A DNA stretch of 43,293 nt from Butyrivibrio sp. CAG:318 (GTDB lineage Bacteria; Bacillota; Clostridia; Lachnospirales; Lachnospiraceae): the NCBI GenBank assembly GCA_000431815.1, contig FR889229.1:1-43293 (forward strand), given 5' to 3'. This document shows positions 14,714 through 24,066 of the stretch, one piece after another (position 1 is the first letter of the stretch; the number at the start of each line of letters is the position of its first letter). The notes under the pieces are model-generated. The model saw only the letters and a list, made by a program, of their open reading frames with translations, did not search any database and was not told the origin of the DNA. A program made the position numbers and the translations under genes.

Positions 14714-16893
14714 TGATCACATATAACAAGAAACAACACTTATTTAAAATAGATACCCGGAATACAAGTTATATAATGGCGGTTGCAGATAACGGTTATC
14801 TAGGACATGTATATTATGGAGAAAAATTAAATTCATCGGATGTAAGATACCTTATGTCAGAAGATGAGTGGCCGTTTGATCCGGTTAAAACTCCGGGAGA
14901 GAAAGGGCCTTTTATTGAAAGGTTCGCGATGGAATATCCGTGCTCGGACAACGGTGATTTCAGAGGCGGATGTATCGGAGTACGTAATGGCGCGGGACAA
15001 AAAGGTCTTGAACTTATATTTGATTCGTACAGGGTGTATGCCGGAGATACAGGTCTTAAATCACTTCCGCACACATGGGGAAGTAATGCCGAAACATTGG
15101 AGATTACGCTCAAAGACGAGTGTGCCGGTGTAAAAGTTCTGTTAAACTACTGTGTGTATGGCGATGCTGATGCAATATGCCGCAGTGCTATAATATATAA
15201 TATCGGAGATGAGGCATTTTATATTACCAATGCGTTGTCGGCATGTGTTGATGTCCGTGATGAAGAATATGAACTGCTGACACTTAACGGTTCATGGGGA
15301 AGAGAACGGCATATATGCACGAGACCGATAGGATATGGTACTACCGGGATAGAGTCACAGCGTGGCATTCCGGGGCATCAGCAGAATCCGTTTATTGCCA
15401 TGGTGTCAAAAGGATGTACACAGGAATCAGGATATGTATATGCAATGAACCTGATATATTCATCCAATTTTGAGGCTGGTGTCACCAAGGACCAGTTTGA
15501 TAATGACAGAATGTTCATAGGAATCAATCATGAAGGCTTTGAATGGAAACTGGAACCGGGTGAATTGCTTGAAATACCTGAAGCAGTGATGGTTTTTTCG
15601 GCATCAGGACTGGGACATATGACCAGAACATTCCATGATTTATACAGAAATCATCTTATAAGAAGCGGATGGAAATATATGCCGCGTCCCGTACTTATCA
15701 ATAACTGGGAAGCCACCCATTTTGATTTTGATTCGGACAAGCTTATAGAGATAGCAGAACGTGCAGCGGATAAAGGAATAGAGATGTTCGTTATGGATGA
15801 CGGATGGTTCGGCCACCGCAACAGTGATAACAGCAGTCTTGGTGACTGGGTTGTGAACAAGAATAAGATAAAAGGCGGACTTAAGCATCTCGTTAACAGA
15901 ATTAATTCCATGGGAATGAAATTCGGAATGTGGTTTGAACCTGAGATGGTTTCACCGGATTCAGATTTGTACAGAATGCATCCTGACTGGGTTATGGAAT
16001 ACCATGGCAGAGAAGGCACACAGGTGCGTAATCAGTATGTGCTTGACCTTACCAGACCGGAAACAGTGGACTATGTGTATGAAAGTATAGCATCGGTCTT
16101 AAGAAGCGCTAATGTTGAATATGTCAAATGGGATATGAACAGATCATTTACCGATGTCGGAAGCAATTACCTTCCTGCCGACAGACAGGGAGAAATCTGT
16201 CACAGACAGATTCTTGCGGTATATGCGATGCAGGAGAGGCTGCTTGAAGAATTTCCAGGTCTTCTGCTTGAAAACTGTTCGGGAGGCGGTGCAAGATTTG
16301 ACCCCGGAATGTTATATTTCAGCCCGCAGATATGGTGCTCTGATGACACTGATGCAATTGAAAGACTGGCAATCCAGGAAGGAACTGCTATGGTATATCC
16401 GGTTTCTACGATTGGTTCACATGTATCTGCGTGCCCGAACTATGAGACAGGAAGAGTTACACCTTTTAAGACAAGAGGTGAAGTGGCTCTTTGCGGAACC
16501 TTCGGATATGAACTGGATGTGACGAAACTGTCTGATGAAGAAACTGATATGATACCTATACAGGTCGAATTATATAAGAAATACAGCAGGCTTATCCAGA
16601 CCGGCGATTATTACAGAATTGCATCATATTCCGGAAACGGAAGATATGACTGTTATGAAATTGTATCCAAAGACAGGAAAAGTGCGCTGGTGACATTTGT
16701 GCAGGTCCTTGCCGAACCAAATATGAGAAAACATCTGATCAGGTTATGCGGATTGGAACCGGATGCGGTATATAATGTTAATGGAGTTAAATATACCGGA
16801 GATGTTCTTATGAAAGCCGGACTTCCGGTTGTAAGACCTGTGGGAGATTATGCTTCTATTTTAATCGAAATTAATGTCTGTGGAGATAAATGA
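14713..16893 (+). CDS. GH36 alpha-galactosidase
   Basis: This 726-residue cytoplasmic enzyme without signal peptide would hydrolyse terminal alpha-1,6-linked galactose from raffinose-family sugars or galactomannan fragments. Domains are an N-terminal beta-sandwich (about 1-310), a TIM barrel (about 320-640) and a short C-terminal beta domain. The nucleophile is Asp474 in VKWDMNRS and the acid/base is Asp544 in WCSDDTDA, a spacing of 70 that matches characterised GH36 enzymes. NCSGGGARFDPGML and MDDGWFG are also family signatures. ATG 14713 is chosen since GGAGG lies about nine bases upstream; it overlaps the previous stop by one base. A cytoplasmic location implies an importer for the oligosaccharide, not seen in this window. 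Confidence 0.93.
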   Translation: MITYNKKQHLFKIDTRNTSYIMAVADNGYLGHVYYGEKLNSSDVRYLMSEDEWPFDPVKTPGEKGPFIERFAMEYPCSDNGDFRGGCIGVRNGAGQKGLELIFDSYRVYAGDTGLKSLPHTWGSNAETLEITLKDECAGVKVLLNYCVYGDADAICRSAIIYNIGDEAFYITNALSACVDVRDEEYELLTLNGSWGRERHICTRPIGYGTTGIESQRGIPGHQQNPFIAMVSKGCTQESGYVYAMNLIYSSNFEAGVTKDQFDNDRMFIGINHEGFEWKLEPGELLEIPEAVMVFSASGLGHMTRTFHDLYRNHLIRSGWKYMPRPVLINNWEATHFDFDSDKLIEIAERAADKGIEMFVMDDGWFGHRNSDNSSLGDWVVNKNKIKGGLKHLVNRINSMGMKFGMWFEPEMVSPDSDLYRMHPDWVMEYHGREGTQVRNQYVLDLTRPETVDYVYESIASVLRSANVEYVKWDMNRSFTDVGSNYLPADRQGEICHRQILAVYAMQERLLEEFPGLLLENCSGGGARFDPGMLYFSPQIWCSDDTDAIERLAIQEGTAMVYPVSTIGSHVSACPNYETGRVTPFKTRGEVALCGTFGYELDVTKLSDEETDMIPIQVELYKKYSRLIQTGDYYRIASYSGNGRYDCYEIVSKDRKSALVTFVQVLAEPNMRKHLIRLCGLEPDAVYNVNGVKYTGDVLMKAGLPVVRPVGDYASILIEINVCGDK

Positions 16894-17831
16894 TGCGGGA
16901 ATTATTATTTATGAAACCATGCTTTTCCCATACAATATGGGGCGGAACAAGGCTTAGGGATGTATTCGGATATGATGAGCATGGAGATGATATTGGCGAG
17001 TGCTGGGGAATATCAGCGCATCCCGGAGGAGATGACACAATAACCGGAGGACAATATGACGGAAAGAAACTTTCGGAAGTGTATTTTTCACACCCTGAAT
17101 TGTTCGGTAATATTGACTGTGACAGGTTCCCGCTTCTTATTAAGATAATAGATGCCAAAGAAGATTTGAGTATTCAGGTTCATCCTGATGATGAATACGC
17201 TTCGACACATGAGAATGGCTCATATGGAAAAACGGAATGCTGGTATATAATAGATTGCCCGGACAATGCAAAGCTTGTTATAGGACATAATGCCGGAACA
17301 CATGAGGAACTGGTTTCCATGATAGAAGCCGGAAGATGGAATGATTTTATAAGATATGTCCCTATTAAGAAAGGCGATTTTATCCAGATTGAGCCGGGAA
17401 CGGTTCATGCGATAACAGCAGGATGTATGCTTTTAGAAACCCAGCAGAGCAGTGATATAACATACCGGGTGTATGATTATGGCAGACTGATGAACGGATC
17501 GCCCAGAGAACTGCACATAAAGCAGAGTATGGATGTGATTACGGTTCCGGCACCGGATGCCGGTAAAAGCGTAAGAAACTATATCAATATTCCGGCTGAT
17601 GAGTTGTATGAAATTGAGTCATGCAGATTATATAAAGTGTTCAAGATAGTATCCGAGAAAGGATTTGCGTTCAATATGGTATATCCGTTTATGAATATGA
17701 GTGTTATAGACGGTGAAGGAAGTATTGACGGTACATATATTAAGAAAGGTATGCATTTTATAATCCCATCCGGATACGGAAAGGTACACATTGACGGAAA
17801 GATGACGATAATAGCATCAACCGTAAACTGA
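16893..17831 (+). CDS. manA: mannose-6-phosphate isomerase, class I
   Basis: This 312-residue cupin enzyme interconverts mannose 6-phosphate and fructose 6-phosphate using zinc. Seen are the N-terminal PCFSHTIWGGTRL, the metal-binding stretch LSIQVHPDDEYA with the KTECWYI glutamate region, and IEPGTVHAITAGCMLLETQQSSDITYRVYDY, which carries the last ligand histidine. Size matches the short Firmicute form (about 310-320). ATG 16893 is eight bases from GGAG; ATG 16890 is equally in frame but closer. It overlaps the alpha-galactosidase gene by one base. Together they would process galactomannan-type sugars, or ManA supplies mannose-6-phosphate for surface polymers. Confidence 0.93.
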   Translation: MRELLFMKPCFSHTIWGGTRLRDVFGYDEHGDDIGECWGISAHPGGDDTITGGQYDGKKLSEVYFSHPELFGNIDCDRFPLLIKIIDAKEDLSIQVHPDDEYASTHENGSYGKTECWYIIDCPDNAKLVIGHNAGTHEELVSMIEAGRWNDFIRYVPIKKGDFIQIEPGTVHAITAGCMLLETQQSSDITYRVYDYGRLMNGSPRELHIKQSMDVITVPAPDAGKSVRNYINIPADELYEIESCRLYKVFKIVSEKGFAFNMVYPFMNMSVIDGEGSIDGTYIKKGMHFIIPSGYGKVHIDGKMTIIASTVN

Positions 17832-17847
17832 CTTTAGAGGATAAGAC

Positions 17848-19176
17848 ATGAATGAGACTTTTATGAAAGAAAAACCTGTATTCGGGCTGATAGTATCAAT
17901 GTCGCTGCCAATGGTAATATCCATGATGGTCAATTCGCTGTATAATATTATTGACAGCCTCTTTGTTGCCAGAATAAGCGAAGACGCCATGACGGCACTT
18001 TCACTGGTATTTCCGATACAGAATTTTATCAATGCCGTAGCAATAGGATTCGGTGTCGGCATTAATGCTGTTATAGCTTTTTTTCTCGGCGCAGGGGATG
18101 AAGATACGGCAAACCGTGCGGCAACACTGGGAATGGTACTGTCACTGCTCCATGGAGTGGTACTGGGAGTGCTGGCGTCAATTATTATAAATCCGTTTCT
18201 TAGGGCATTCACACATAATGATGAGATCAGACATATGGGTGTGACTTATGCGGTAACGGTTTTTGCTTTTTCTGTGATAAATATGGCAGACCTTGTATTT
18301 GAGAAGGTCTTCCAGTCCGTAGGGCGGATGAAAGTTACAATGATCGGCCTTATGAGCGGATGCATTGTTAATATAATTCTGGACCCGGTGATGATTTTTG
18401 TATTGGGAATGGGAATACGAGGTGCGGCCGTTGCTACCGGAATAGGCCAGACAGTGACATTGGCGGTGTATTTATATTTCTATATAAGGCGCCCGATAAG
18501 TGTAAAATTCAGGAGTAAATATATTAAACCTGATGCGGCGATTGCCGGAAGGCTTTACGGAATAGGTATTCCTGCAATTCTTAATCTTGCACTGCCGTCA
18601 CTTCTTATAAGTGCACTGAATGCAATATTGAGTGCATATTCAGAAATGTATGTTACGATACTTGGTATATATTATAAGTTACAGACGTTCCTGTATCTCC
18701 CGGCCAACGGAATCATTCAGGGAATGCGTCCTATAATCGGATATAATTATGGTGCCGGTGAGAAAGAAAGAGTTAAGAAAATATATAATATAACACTTGC
18801 AATGTGTGCGGTGATAATGTTTGCGGGAACAGTAATATGTCTGCTGATTCCGGACCGCCTGATTGGTTTTTTTACCGATAATCCGGTAACCATGGCCAAA
18901 GGCGGAGAGGCACTGAGGATAATCAGTGCGGGATTTGTTGTTTCTACGGTATCGGTGGTGGCATCAGGAGCACTTGAAGGCCTTGGAAAGGGTGTTCCGT
19001 CATTAGTGATATCGTTAATGAGATATGTTGTAATAATTATTCCGGCTGCTTTTATATTAAGCAGAATTGCCGGAGCTGCCGGAGTGTGGAATGCATTCTG
19101 GGTTGCAGAACTTATAACATGTGCAGCTTCTTTTTTCATATACGGAAGATCAACAAAAAGTAAAGGATGTGATTAA
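17848..19176 (+). CDS. MATE family exporter (second copy in the window)
   Basis: This 442-residue protein has about 12 membrane helices and the MATE layout (LIVSMSLPMVISMMVNSLYNIIDSLFVARI at the first helix, and the repeat-half start GIPAILNLALP near 247). It is closer to the MepA/NorM-like Firmicute branch than to the exporter at 7067, judging by the SLFVARISEDAMTALSLVFP segment. AGAGGATAAG precedes ATG 17848. The gap to manA is 16 bases, and the next gene begins one base after its stop, so it belongs to the same operon. Substrate unknown. Confidence 0.9.
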   Translation: MNETFMKEKPVFGLIVSMSLPMVISMMVNSLYNIIDSLFVARISEDAMTALSLVFPIQNFINAVAIGFGVGINAVIAFFLGAGDEDTANRAATLGMVLSLLHGVVLGVLASIIINPFLRAFTHNDEIRHMGVTYAVTVFAFSVINMADLVFEKVFQSVGRMKVTMIGLMSGCIVNIILDPVMIFVLGMGIRGAAVATGIGQTVTLAVYLYFYIRRPISVKFRSKYIKPDAAIAGRLYGIGIPAILNLALPSLLISALNAILSAYSEMYVTILGIYYKLQTFLYLPANGIIQGMRPIIGYNYGAGEKERVKKIYNITLAMCAVIMFAGTVICLLIPDRLIGFFTDNPVTMAKGGEALRIISAGFVVSTVSVVASGALEGLGKGVPSLVISLMRYVVIIIPAAFILSRIAGAAGVWNAFWVAELITCAASFFIYGRSTKSKGCD

Positions 19177-19177
19177 A

Positions 19178-19882
19178 ATGGCTTCGTTTATTGAATTTAG
19201 GGATGTTAAGAAAATATACCGTATGGGTGAGGTTGATATTAAAGCACTCGACGGTGTGAATTTTACGATTGAGAAAGGTGAGTTCGTCGTCATAGCCGGA
19301 GCAAGCGGTGCCGGAAAGAGTACAATTCTTAATATTCTCGGCGGAATGGACAGTGCTACAAGCGGAGATGTAATTGTGGACGGTGACTATGTGAGCAAGT
19401 ATAATTCAAGGCAGCTTACCACATACCGCAGATATGATATTGGTTTTGTATTCCAGTTCTATAATCTGGTACAGAATCTTACTGTAACGGAGAATGTTGA
19501 GCTGGCTGCGCAGATATGTCGTGATCCGCTGAACATAGGTGAGACTGTGGCAGCGGTCGGACTTGCGGACAGACGCAATAATTTCCCTGCCCAGTTATCG
19601 GGCGGAGAGCAGCAGAGAGTTGCCATTGCAAGGGCGCTGGCTAAGAACCCTAAGCTCCTTCTGTGTGATGAACCGACAGGAGCACTTGATTACAATACAG
19701 GTAAGGCGATTCTTAAACTGCTCCAGGATACATGCCGTAATAATGGCATGACAGTTATAGTAATCACACATAATCTTGCACTTACCGCCATGGGCGATAA
19801 GGTTATAAAGATAAAGAACGGCAGAGTTGACAGCATACATGTCAACGAACATCCTGAACCGGTTGAAAGGATTGAATGGTAA
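19178..19882 (+). CDS. ABC transporter ATP-binding protein (MacB/LolD type)
   Basis: This 234-residue ATPase has Walker A GASGAGKST (about residue 40), Q-loop FVFQFYNLVQNLTV, signature LSGGEQQRVAIARAL, Walker B LLLCDEPTGALDY and H-loop VITHN, all intact. The FQFYNLVQNLTVTENVE segment is typical of the MacB/LolD/FtsE-like subfamily that works with FtsX-type permeases rather than as an importer. ATG 19178 follows TAAAGGATGTGATTAAA; a longer frame overlapping the MATE gene is rejected. The permease starts at its stop codon (TAATG), so the two are coupled. Confidence 0.93.
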   Translation: MASFIEFRDVKKIYRMGEVDIKALDGVNFTIEKGEFVVIAGASGAGKSTILNILGGMDSATSGDVIVDGDYVSKYNSRQLTTYRRYDIGFVFQFYNLVQNLTVTENVELAAQICRDPLNIGETVAAVGLADRRNNFPAQLSGGEQQRVAIARALAKNPKLLLCDEPTGALDYNTGKAILKLLQDTCRNNGMTVIVITHNLALTAMGDKVIKIKNGRVDSIHVNEHPEPVERIEW

Positions 19883-22389
19883 TGAAAAATGCACTTTTTA
19901 AAGATACCATCCGCGAGATAAAGAAAACATTCGGACGTTTTATATCCATATTCGGAATAGTCCTTGTAGGTGTGGCCTTCTTCGTCGGCGTTAAAGCCTC
20001 GGCCCCGTATATGAAAAGGTCTGCGGATGCTTATTTTGACAGGGAAAATCTGTTTGACCTTAAGATATATTCTCCGGTGGGATTTTCGGATGAAGATGTC
20101 GAAGATGTCGGAAATACCGATGGAATAAGCCGGGCAGAAGGTGCGTATGTGACCAATGCCGTGGCAGATGTCGGTACAAGTGAAAAAGTATTTCAGATAA
20201 TGTCATATGACCCGGAAAATGATGATCCGATTAACAAACTGACGCTTGTCGAGGGCAGATTGCCGGAAAAAAGCGGAGAATGTGTCATAAGGTATTATGA
20301 AATGAGAGACGGAGAACTCAGTGTCGGTGACACTCTCAATCTCTCAAGCGGAACGGATACCGCTATCACTGACAGTACACTTAATGATGATACTTACACG
20401 ATAGTCGGCAAAGTAACCACACCATATTATCTGTCATATCAATATGATTCGGCTTCAGTCGGAAACGGTAAGGTTGAGTATCTTATGTATATACCGCTGG
20501 ATGAATTTAAGGGAAATCTCCTTTACAAGGACAGCGGATATAGTGTTATATATGCTGCCATAGACGGGGCGGCTGCTCTTGATACATATTCTGATGAATA
20601 TTTTGACCTGACTGACCCGGTAAAGGAACGTGTCAAGGAGCTTGGAGAGAATACAATGGAGAAGCTCGCTGCCGGGCAGATGATACCTTCGGACGGCAGC
20701 ATACCGTTAAAATGGTATGTGTATGACAGAAATTCACATTTTTCATATGTGGATTACGGAAACTGCGGAGACAGAATGGATGCGATTGCCAAGATTTTTC
20801 CGGCATTCTTTTATCTTGTCGCTGCACTTGTATGTCTCACAACGATGACAAGAATGGTGGATGAACAGCGCCAGATTATAGGTACACTTAAGGCACTGGG
20901 ATATAATAAATTCCGTATCGCAATGAAATATATCACATATGCAGCCGTGGCTTCGCTGACAGGAGGAGTGATAGGATGTTTTGTCGGACTCAATACATTT
21001 CCTGGCATTATATTCACGGCGTGGAATACAGTATATACTGTTGACGGCCTTGTGCCGGCACCACAGATTGCTTTGTGCATAGTGGCGGTGGCTATTGCGG
21101 TGTTTGTAACGGTTGTTGCGGTTATAGCGGCATGTATCGGGGAATTAACGGAAGAACCGGCGATGCTGCTGCGCCCAAAATCACCGAAAAACGGCAAAAA
21201 AGTCATACTTGAGCGTATCGGTTTCATCTGGAAAAGAATGTCTTTTACCGGTAAAGTGACGGCGCGGAATATTCTCAGATATAAGAAACGATTTTTTATG
21301 ACTGTGATTGGAATTGCCGGATGTACGGCACTTATTCTGGCCGGTTTTGGAATCAAAAACAGTGTTGCCACGGTTATGGTGGGACAGTATGAGGATATTC
21401 TTGCATATGACATTTCCGGTATGTTCACTGACAGGTCCGATAAGGATGCTTTCAAAAAAGAATGTGACAGCTCCGATATGGTTGAGAATGTTTACATAGA
21501 TACCCAGTACAGCGGAACTGCCAATATTGACGGAGCTTCATCAGGCTCGTCAAACAAGAATATAACGCTTGTAAGTGTGGATGATGCCGACAAATATGCG
21601 GAATTTGTAACCCTTACCGATCATAAGAAAGGTAACAAAATCAAAATTCCGGATGACGGCGCATTGATTTCATATAAGATGGCTAAAGACTTTGATATCA
21701 GTGTCGGTGACAGCCTGTATGTCAGTATATCGGATGACAAATATTATGAAGTGGAAGTTTCCGGTATAATTAACATGTATGTAGGACAATATGTTTTTAT
21801 GCAGGATGACTATTATGAGAAATGTTTCGGCGAAACGGCACCGCGCAACAGCTTCATAGCCAATCTTACAAGCACTGACATGGACAGACAACAGCAGTTT
21901 GGTTCTGATATCATGAAAAAATTCAATATGGAAAGCATATCGTATTTCTCAGGTATCAAAGATAATTTTGGTGACCTGATTGCATCACTGAATATTATTA
22001 CGGTTGTGCTTATAGTATCGGCAGCCCTGCTCGCTTTTGTGGTTTTGTATAATCTGATAAATGTTAACATTTCAGAGCGTATAAGGGAAATAGCTACCAT
22101 AAAGGTTCTCGGCTTCTATGATAATGAGGTTGAAATGTATGTGTACCGTGAGAACATTGTGTTGAGCATTATCGGGTCGCTTGTAGGACTGGTGCTGGGA
22201 GTTTTCCTGCACAGATACATTATGAATGTAATCGAGATGGATGATGTTATCTTCCCTCATAAGATATTCTGGTACTCATATTTTATATCTGTTGCCATTA
22301 CGATCATATTTGGACTTATGGTAAATCTGGCAATGACAAAGAGATTAAAGAGGATTCCGATGGTCGAATCTTTGAAGTCTGTGGAGTAA
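19882..22389 (+). CDS. FtsX-like ABC transporter permease, eight-to-ten helix type
   Basis: This 835-residue permease has two FtsX domains. An N-terminal helix (about 14-34) is followed by a large extracytoplasmic MacB-like domain (about 40-280), three helices with the first FtsX domain (about 295-420), a further helix near 455, a second outer domain (about 480-670), and a C-terminal FtsX domain with three helices (about 695-830). TLKALGYNKFRIAMKYI and IATIKVLGFYDNEVEMYVYREN are the usual coupling helices of each half. With its ATPase it probably works mechanically on lipids, peptides or antibiotics at the membrane. ATG 19882 is preferred; ATG 19876 in the same frame is possible. Confidence 0.88.
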   Translation: MKNALFKDTIREIKKTFGRFISIFGIVLVGVAFFVGVKASAPYMKRSADAYFDRENLFDLKIYSPVGFSDEDVEDVGNTDGISRAEGAYVTNAVADVGTSEKVFQIMSYDPENDDPINKLTLVEGRLPEKSGECVIRYYEMRDGELSVGDTLNLSSGTDTAITDSTLNDDTYTIVGKVTTPYYLSYQYDSASVGNGKVEYLMYIPLDEFKGNLLYKDSGYSVIYAAIDGAAALDTYSDEYFDLTDPVKERVKELGENTMEKLAAGQMIPSDGSIPLKWYVYDRNSHFSYVDYGNCGDRMDAIAKIFPAFFYLVAALVCLTTMTRMVDEQRQIIGTLKALGYNKFRIAMKYITYAAVASLTGGVIGCFVGLNTFPGIIFTAWNTVYTVDGLVPAPQIALCIVAVAIAVFVTVVAVIAACIGELTEEPAMLLRPKSPKNGKKVILERIGFIWKRMSFTGKVTARNILRYKKRFFMTVIGIAGCTALILAGFGIKNSVATVMVGQYEDILAYDISGMFTDRSDKDAFKKECDSSDMVENVYIDTQYSGTANIDGASSGSSNKNITLVSVDDADKYAEFVTLTDHKKGNKIKIPDDGALISYKMAKDFDISVGDSLYVSISDDKYYEVEVSGIINMYVGQYVFMQDDYYEKCFGETAPRNSFIANLTSTDMDRQQQFGSDIMKKFNMESISYFSGIKDNFGDLIASLNIITVVLIVSAALLAFVVLYNLINVNISERIREIATIKVLGFYDNEVEMYVYRENIVLSIIGSLVGLVLGVFLHRYIMNVIEMDDVIFPHKIFWYSYFISVAITIIFGLMVNLAMTKRLKRIPMVESLKSVE

Positions 22390-22417
22390 TGTCAATAAAA
22401 TTTTACGTGTAACACCA

Positions 22418-22447
22418 TTGTGTGCCGGCATGTGTGTGTGATATAAT
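22418..22447 (+). promoter_or_regulatory. promoter for the DUF368 gene
   Basis: A perfect -10 TATAAT (22442-22447) stands 18 bases after a weak -35 TTGTGT (22418-22423), in the 104-base gap after the permease. The gap also has GT-rich alternation (TGTGTGTG) between the two elements. Confidence 0.55.
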
Positions 22448-22493
22448 ACGCACATGTGTGGTTAACAGGGTTACCCACGGAAAGGGATATATT

Positions 22494-23387
22494 ATGAAAT
22501 TTATACTGGATTTTATTAAGGGAATGTTTATCGGTGTTGCCAATGTAATCCCGGGTGTGAGTGGCGGAACAATGGCCGTATCAATGGGAATTTACGATAA
22601 GCTGGTCACCTCGATAAACAACATTACGAAGAAATTCAAGAAATCGTTTATTGCTTTACTTCCGATAATACTTGGAATGGGTGTGGGAATCGCAGTATTC
22701 TCATTCATCATACCTTATTGCCTTGAGGTATTTGCTTTCCAGACATGTATGTGTTTTGCCGGACTTATCCTTGGCGGAATACCGGAGCTTGTCGGTGAGA
22801 CGAAGAAGGCATTCAAGAAGGAACAGAAGGGAATCAATGCAGTCCATATAATTGTATTCATTGTATTTATGGCATTGGCGGTATGGATGGCGGTTGCCAA
22901 TCCGTCATCGGTAGGCGCTACCGACATAAAAGTAACATTTCCGATGATAATCATGATATTTGCATTCGGAGTAATATGCTCTGCTGCAATGGTTGTGCCG
23001 GGAATAAGCGGTTCGCTCCTTCTTATGATGCTCGGTTATTATTCGGCGATCATGGGAACCATAAGCAGTTTCATTGTGGCATTGAAGAATTTTGACGGTT
23101 CGGAAATCGGACACGGCCTTGCGATTATTGTTCCGTTCGGAATAGGATGTATTCTTGGTATACTTCTTATATCGAAGTTAATAACATGGCTCCTTGAGAA
23201 ATTTGAGTCCATCACTTATTTTGGAATCCTCGGTCTTGTACTTGCATCACCGTTTGCGATTTTCTACAAGATGAATCCGTCATCATTCTCACCGGTTGTT
23301 ATTATTGTGGGAATAGTACTGTTTCTGGCCGGAGCTGTATTCACATACTGGTTCGGAGAGAAGACCAAGTCCGTGGATGCGGTATAG
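22494..23387 (+). CDS. DUF368 / PopT undecaprenyl-phosphate translocase
   Basis: This 297-residue integral membrane protein has about eight hydrophobic helices. Both family hallmarks are present: the N-terminal GVANVIPGVSGGTMAVSMGIYD (about 15-36) and the second-half repeat MVVPGISGSLLLMMLGYY (about 164-182). Members (PopT) return undecaprenyl phosphate across the membrane for reuse in peptidoglycan and teichoic acid synthesis. The start is ATG 22494 after GAAAGGG; the frame is open further upstream but begins within the promoter. It sits alone between a promoter and a terminator, so it is probably monocistronic. Confidence 0.9.
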   Translation: MKFILDFIKGMFIGVANVIPGVSGGTMAVSMGIYDKLVTSINNITKKFKKSFIALLPIILGMGVGIAVFSFIIPYCLEVFAFQTCMCFAGLILGGIPELVGETKKAFKKEQKGINAVHIIVFIVFMALAVWMAVANPSSVGATDIKVTFPMIIMIFAFGVICSAAMVVPGISGSLLLMMLGYYSAIMGTISSFIVALKNFDGSEIGHGLAIIVPFGIGCILGILLISKLITWLLEKFESITYFGILGLVLASPFAIFYKMNPSSFSPVVIIVGIVLFLAGAVFTYWFGEKTKSVDAV

Positions 23388-23416
23388 AGAATTTAACATT
23401 AAAATTACGTTGGTTG

Positions 23417-23457
23417 AGTGGAATGTCCGGGATTACGGATGTTCCACTTAATTTTTG
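23417..23457 (+). terminator. rho-independent terminator after the DUF368 gene
   Basis: AGTGGAA 23417-23423 pairs with TTCCACT 23441-23447, extended by TCCG/CGGA with two mismatched positions. ATTTTT follows at 23451-23456. Confidence 0.75.
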
Positions 23458-23494
23458 GACTAAAAAATATATAGTTGGAAAAATTAAATTTGGA

Positions 23495-23523
23495 TTGAAA
23501 CTAAATAATATAAATGATACAAT
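23495..23523 (+). promoter_or_regulatory. promoter of the DUF4869-like / P-loop module
   Basis: The -35 TTGAAA (23495-23500) and -10 TACAAT (23518-23523) are exactly 17 bases apart. A leader of about 85 bases precedes the first start codon. The module is thus independent of the spoIIIA operon downstream. Confidence 0.7.
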
Positions 23524-23613
23524 AATAAAAGGTTATGATGACACGAAAGGTATTAAATACGGCAATTAAGTAAACGGATGATCTAGAAAGATTTTTTGAA
23601 GGAGTAATGCCAA

Positions 23614-24066
23614 ATGATAGATATATATACTAAAAAGATAGATTCAAAAGATTGGATATTTCAGAATGACCTGTACTTTAACCTGAATACAGGCAATGAA
23701 GAGATGTCGCAAAAAGAAATTGATTTAATCTGGCAGGCTGACAAGGCAAAGCTGACACCGGATAAGCATATTGAAACCAAATACGGATTAGGAACAATCC
23801 GAAATTTATCATCGGGCTGCAAAACGTTGCTTAATATTGTGAAGCATCCTGACAAGGTGGTAAATGTTGAGGAATGTGGTCAGAATGTACTTAGAATCAT
23901 TTTTACTATGGATAATATTAAGATTTATATGTCAAGACCGACGCTTTTTGATATTCCGGATGATGCCAAAATCAGATTTAATGATTCTGATATAGTTACC
24001 GGTGGCAGAGGTTATAATGCATGGTGGAGTAAGGAATATGAAAGGAGAGAAGCGGATGATTTATAA
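23614..24066 (+). CDS. DUF4869-like protein of a two-gene module
   Basis: This is a 150-residue acidic, soluble protein. I associate it with DUF4869-type proteins by the order of three landmarks: an N-terminal segment of short strands (1-50), the LSSGCKTLLNI block (about 65-75), and EECGQN (about 87-91) before a strand-rich end. No function is known for the family and no catalytic set is obvious. GGAG lies nine bases before ATG 23614. Its last four codons overlap the start of the ATPase gene by 11 bases, so the two are made together. Genes of this kind often sit in accessory positions, and a defence or toxin-antitoxin-like role is only a guess. Confidence 0.6.
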   Translation: MIDIYTKKIDSKDWIFQNDLYFNLNTGNEEMSQKEIDLIWQADKAKLTPDKHIETKYGLGTIRNLSSGCKTLLNIVKHPDKVVNVEECGQNVLRIIFTMDNIKIYMSRPTLFDIPDDAKIRFNDSDIVTGGRGYNAWWSKEYERREADDL

